Below, piece after piece: positions 5,004 to 5,298 of a stretch of DNA of 5,298 bases. Source of the DNA: Chloroflexota bacterium (GTDB lineage: Bacteria; Chloroflexota; Anaerolineae; Promineifilales; Promineifilaceae). Positions within the stretch are counted from its first letter, which is position 1, and each line of letters opens with the position of its first letter. Both the position numbers and the translations under genes were made by a program. Under the pieces are notes generated by a model. It was not told the DNA's origin, made no database searches, and saw only the letters and a program-made list of their open reading frames with translations. Location: positions 1,112-6,409 of the forward strand of contig DOXE01000382.1 of the NCBI GenBank assembly GCA_003519205.1, given 5' to 3'.

Positions 5004-5298
5004 ATTCTTCTTGTCTCGGCCGGCTGCCTTCTACCGGCTCAGGGGCAATTAACTCAAGGGCAAATCCTGAATTTCCATCACCGGCTGGAGGTTCTGAGAT
5101 CAGTTCCTCATTTCCGGGATATTTCACCCTCACATGAAATCTCCCCTGAAGTGTTTCGATGAACGACTCTCGAATCGTCTTGATATCACCCAAGGTCAAG
5201 TCGGAATTATCGAGCTGGCCTTCTTTCAGATGATCATCAATAATCGACTTCACCAGTTTTTCAATATCACCTTCTGTGTTTGGGCGAAGAGCACTGGA
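4981..5298 (-). CDS. 7TMR-HD family (PgpH/YqfF-like) cyclic-dinucleotide phosphohydrolase, C-terminal fragment
   Basis: The frame is open to the right edge and ends at TAA (4983-4981), giving the last 105 residues of a larger protein; a GTG at 5253 is an internal valine codon, not a start. The segment QLDNSDLTLGDIKTIRESF followed by a Gly-Arg-Phe-His-x-Arg-Val-x-Tyr-Pro ending matches the conserved end of HD-domain membrane proteins of the PgpH/YqfF type (canonical form GQLDECDLTLRDL...H.RI.YP). In Listeria PgpH such proteins degrade cyclic di-AMP. The catalytic HD residues and membrane helices are outside the window, so activity is inferred only from family and context (next to ybeY and dgkA, where this gene normally lies). 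After the tyrosine-proline end there is a hydrophilic tail of about 45 residues rich in Glu, Pro and Gly, likely disordered and longer than I expect for the family. Confidence 0.85.
   Translation of the reverse strand, partial: SSALRPNTEGDIEKLVKSIIDDHLKEGQLDNSDLTLGDIKTIRESFIETLQGRFHVRVKYPGNEELISEPPAGDGNSGFALELIAPEPVEGSRPRQEEYDEPVPR

Overview
The window is a bacterial chromosomal segment of moderate GC (roughly mid-40s percent by eye) with tightly packed genes on both strands. I infer a member of the Chloroflexota or a related deep Gram-positive-like lineage. The reasons are a 7TMR-HD (PgpH/YqfF-type) protein followed by ybeY and dgkA, a FabL-type enoyl-ACP reductase, a stand-alone proline dehydrogenase of the Chloroflexi/Deinococcus/Bacillus style, and a fused NuoE-NuoF protein. 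The phylum is an inference and is not shown directly by any marker here.

Layout. (1) Positions 1-1229, minus strand: a long open reading frame cut by the left window edge. It encodes a NuoE-like [2Fe-2S] thioredoxin-fold domain fused to a NuoF-like FMN/NADH-binding domain, as in the diaphorase parts of complex I, NAD-linked formate dehydrogenases and HoxF hydrogenase subunits. (2) Positions 1230-1598: a divergent intergenic region of about 370 bases with a perfect TATAAT facing the NuoEF gene, an 18-base inverted repeat over that box, and an AT-rich palindromic region nearer the plus-strand gene. (3) Positions 1599-4099, plus strand: fabL-like enoyl-ACP reductase, then after about 145 bases a membrane-anchored-looking proline dehydrogenase, then one base later an RmlC/RfbC-family sugar epimerase with an altered active-site segment. 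(4) Positions 4150-5298, minus strand, convergent to the previous block: the C-terminal tail of a 7TMR-HD phosphohydrolase (cut by the right edge), ybeY overlapping it by 23 bases, and dgkA/undecaprenol kinase 14 bases after ybeY.

How the genes fit together. The right-hand block is a conserved housekeeping cluster (cyclic-dinucleotide hydrolase, 16S rRNA maturation nuclease, lipid kinase). The centre holds fatty acid elongation (FabL), proline oxidation (PRODH) and a nucleotide-sugar epimerase; PRODH and the epimerase are probably co-translated, but no shared pathway is evident. The left gene is a redox module that oxidises or forms NADH with an unknown partner outside the window.

I see no mobile element, CRISPR array, tRNA, rRNA or clear defence system. 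The most notable points are the NuoE-NuoF fusion with unusual substitutions in its glycine-rich loop, the N-terminal hydrophobic anchor on PRODH, and the epimerase variant paired with PRODH.
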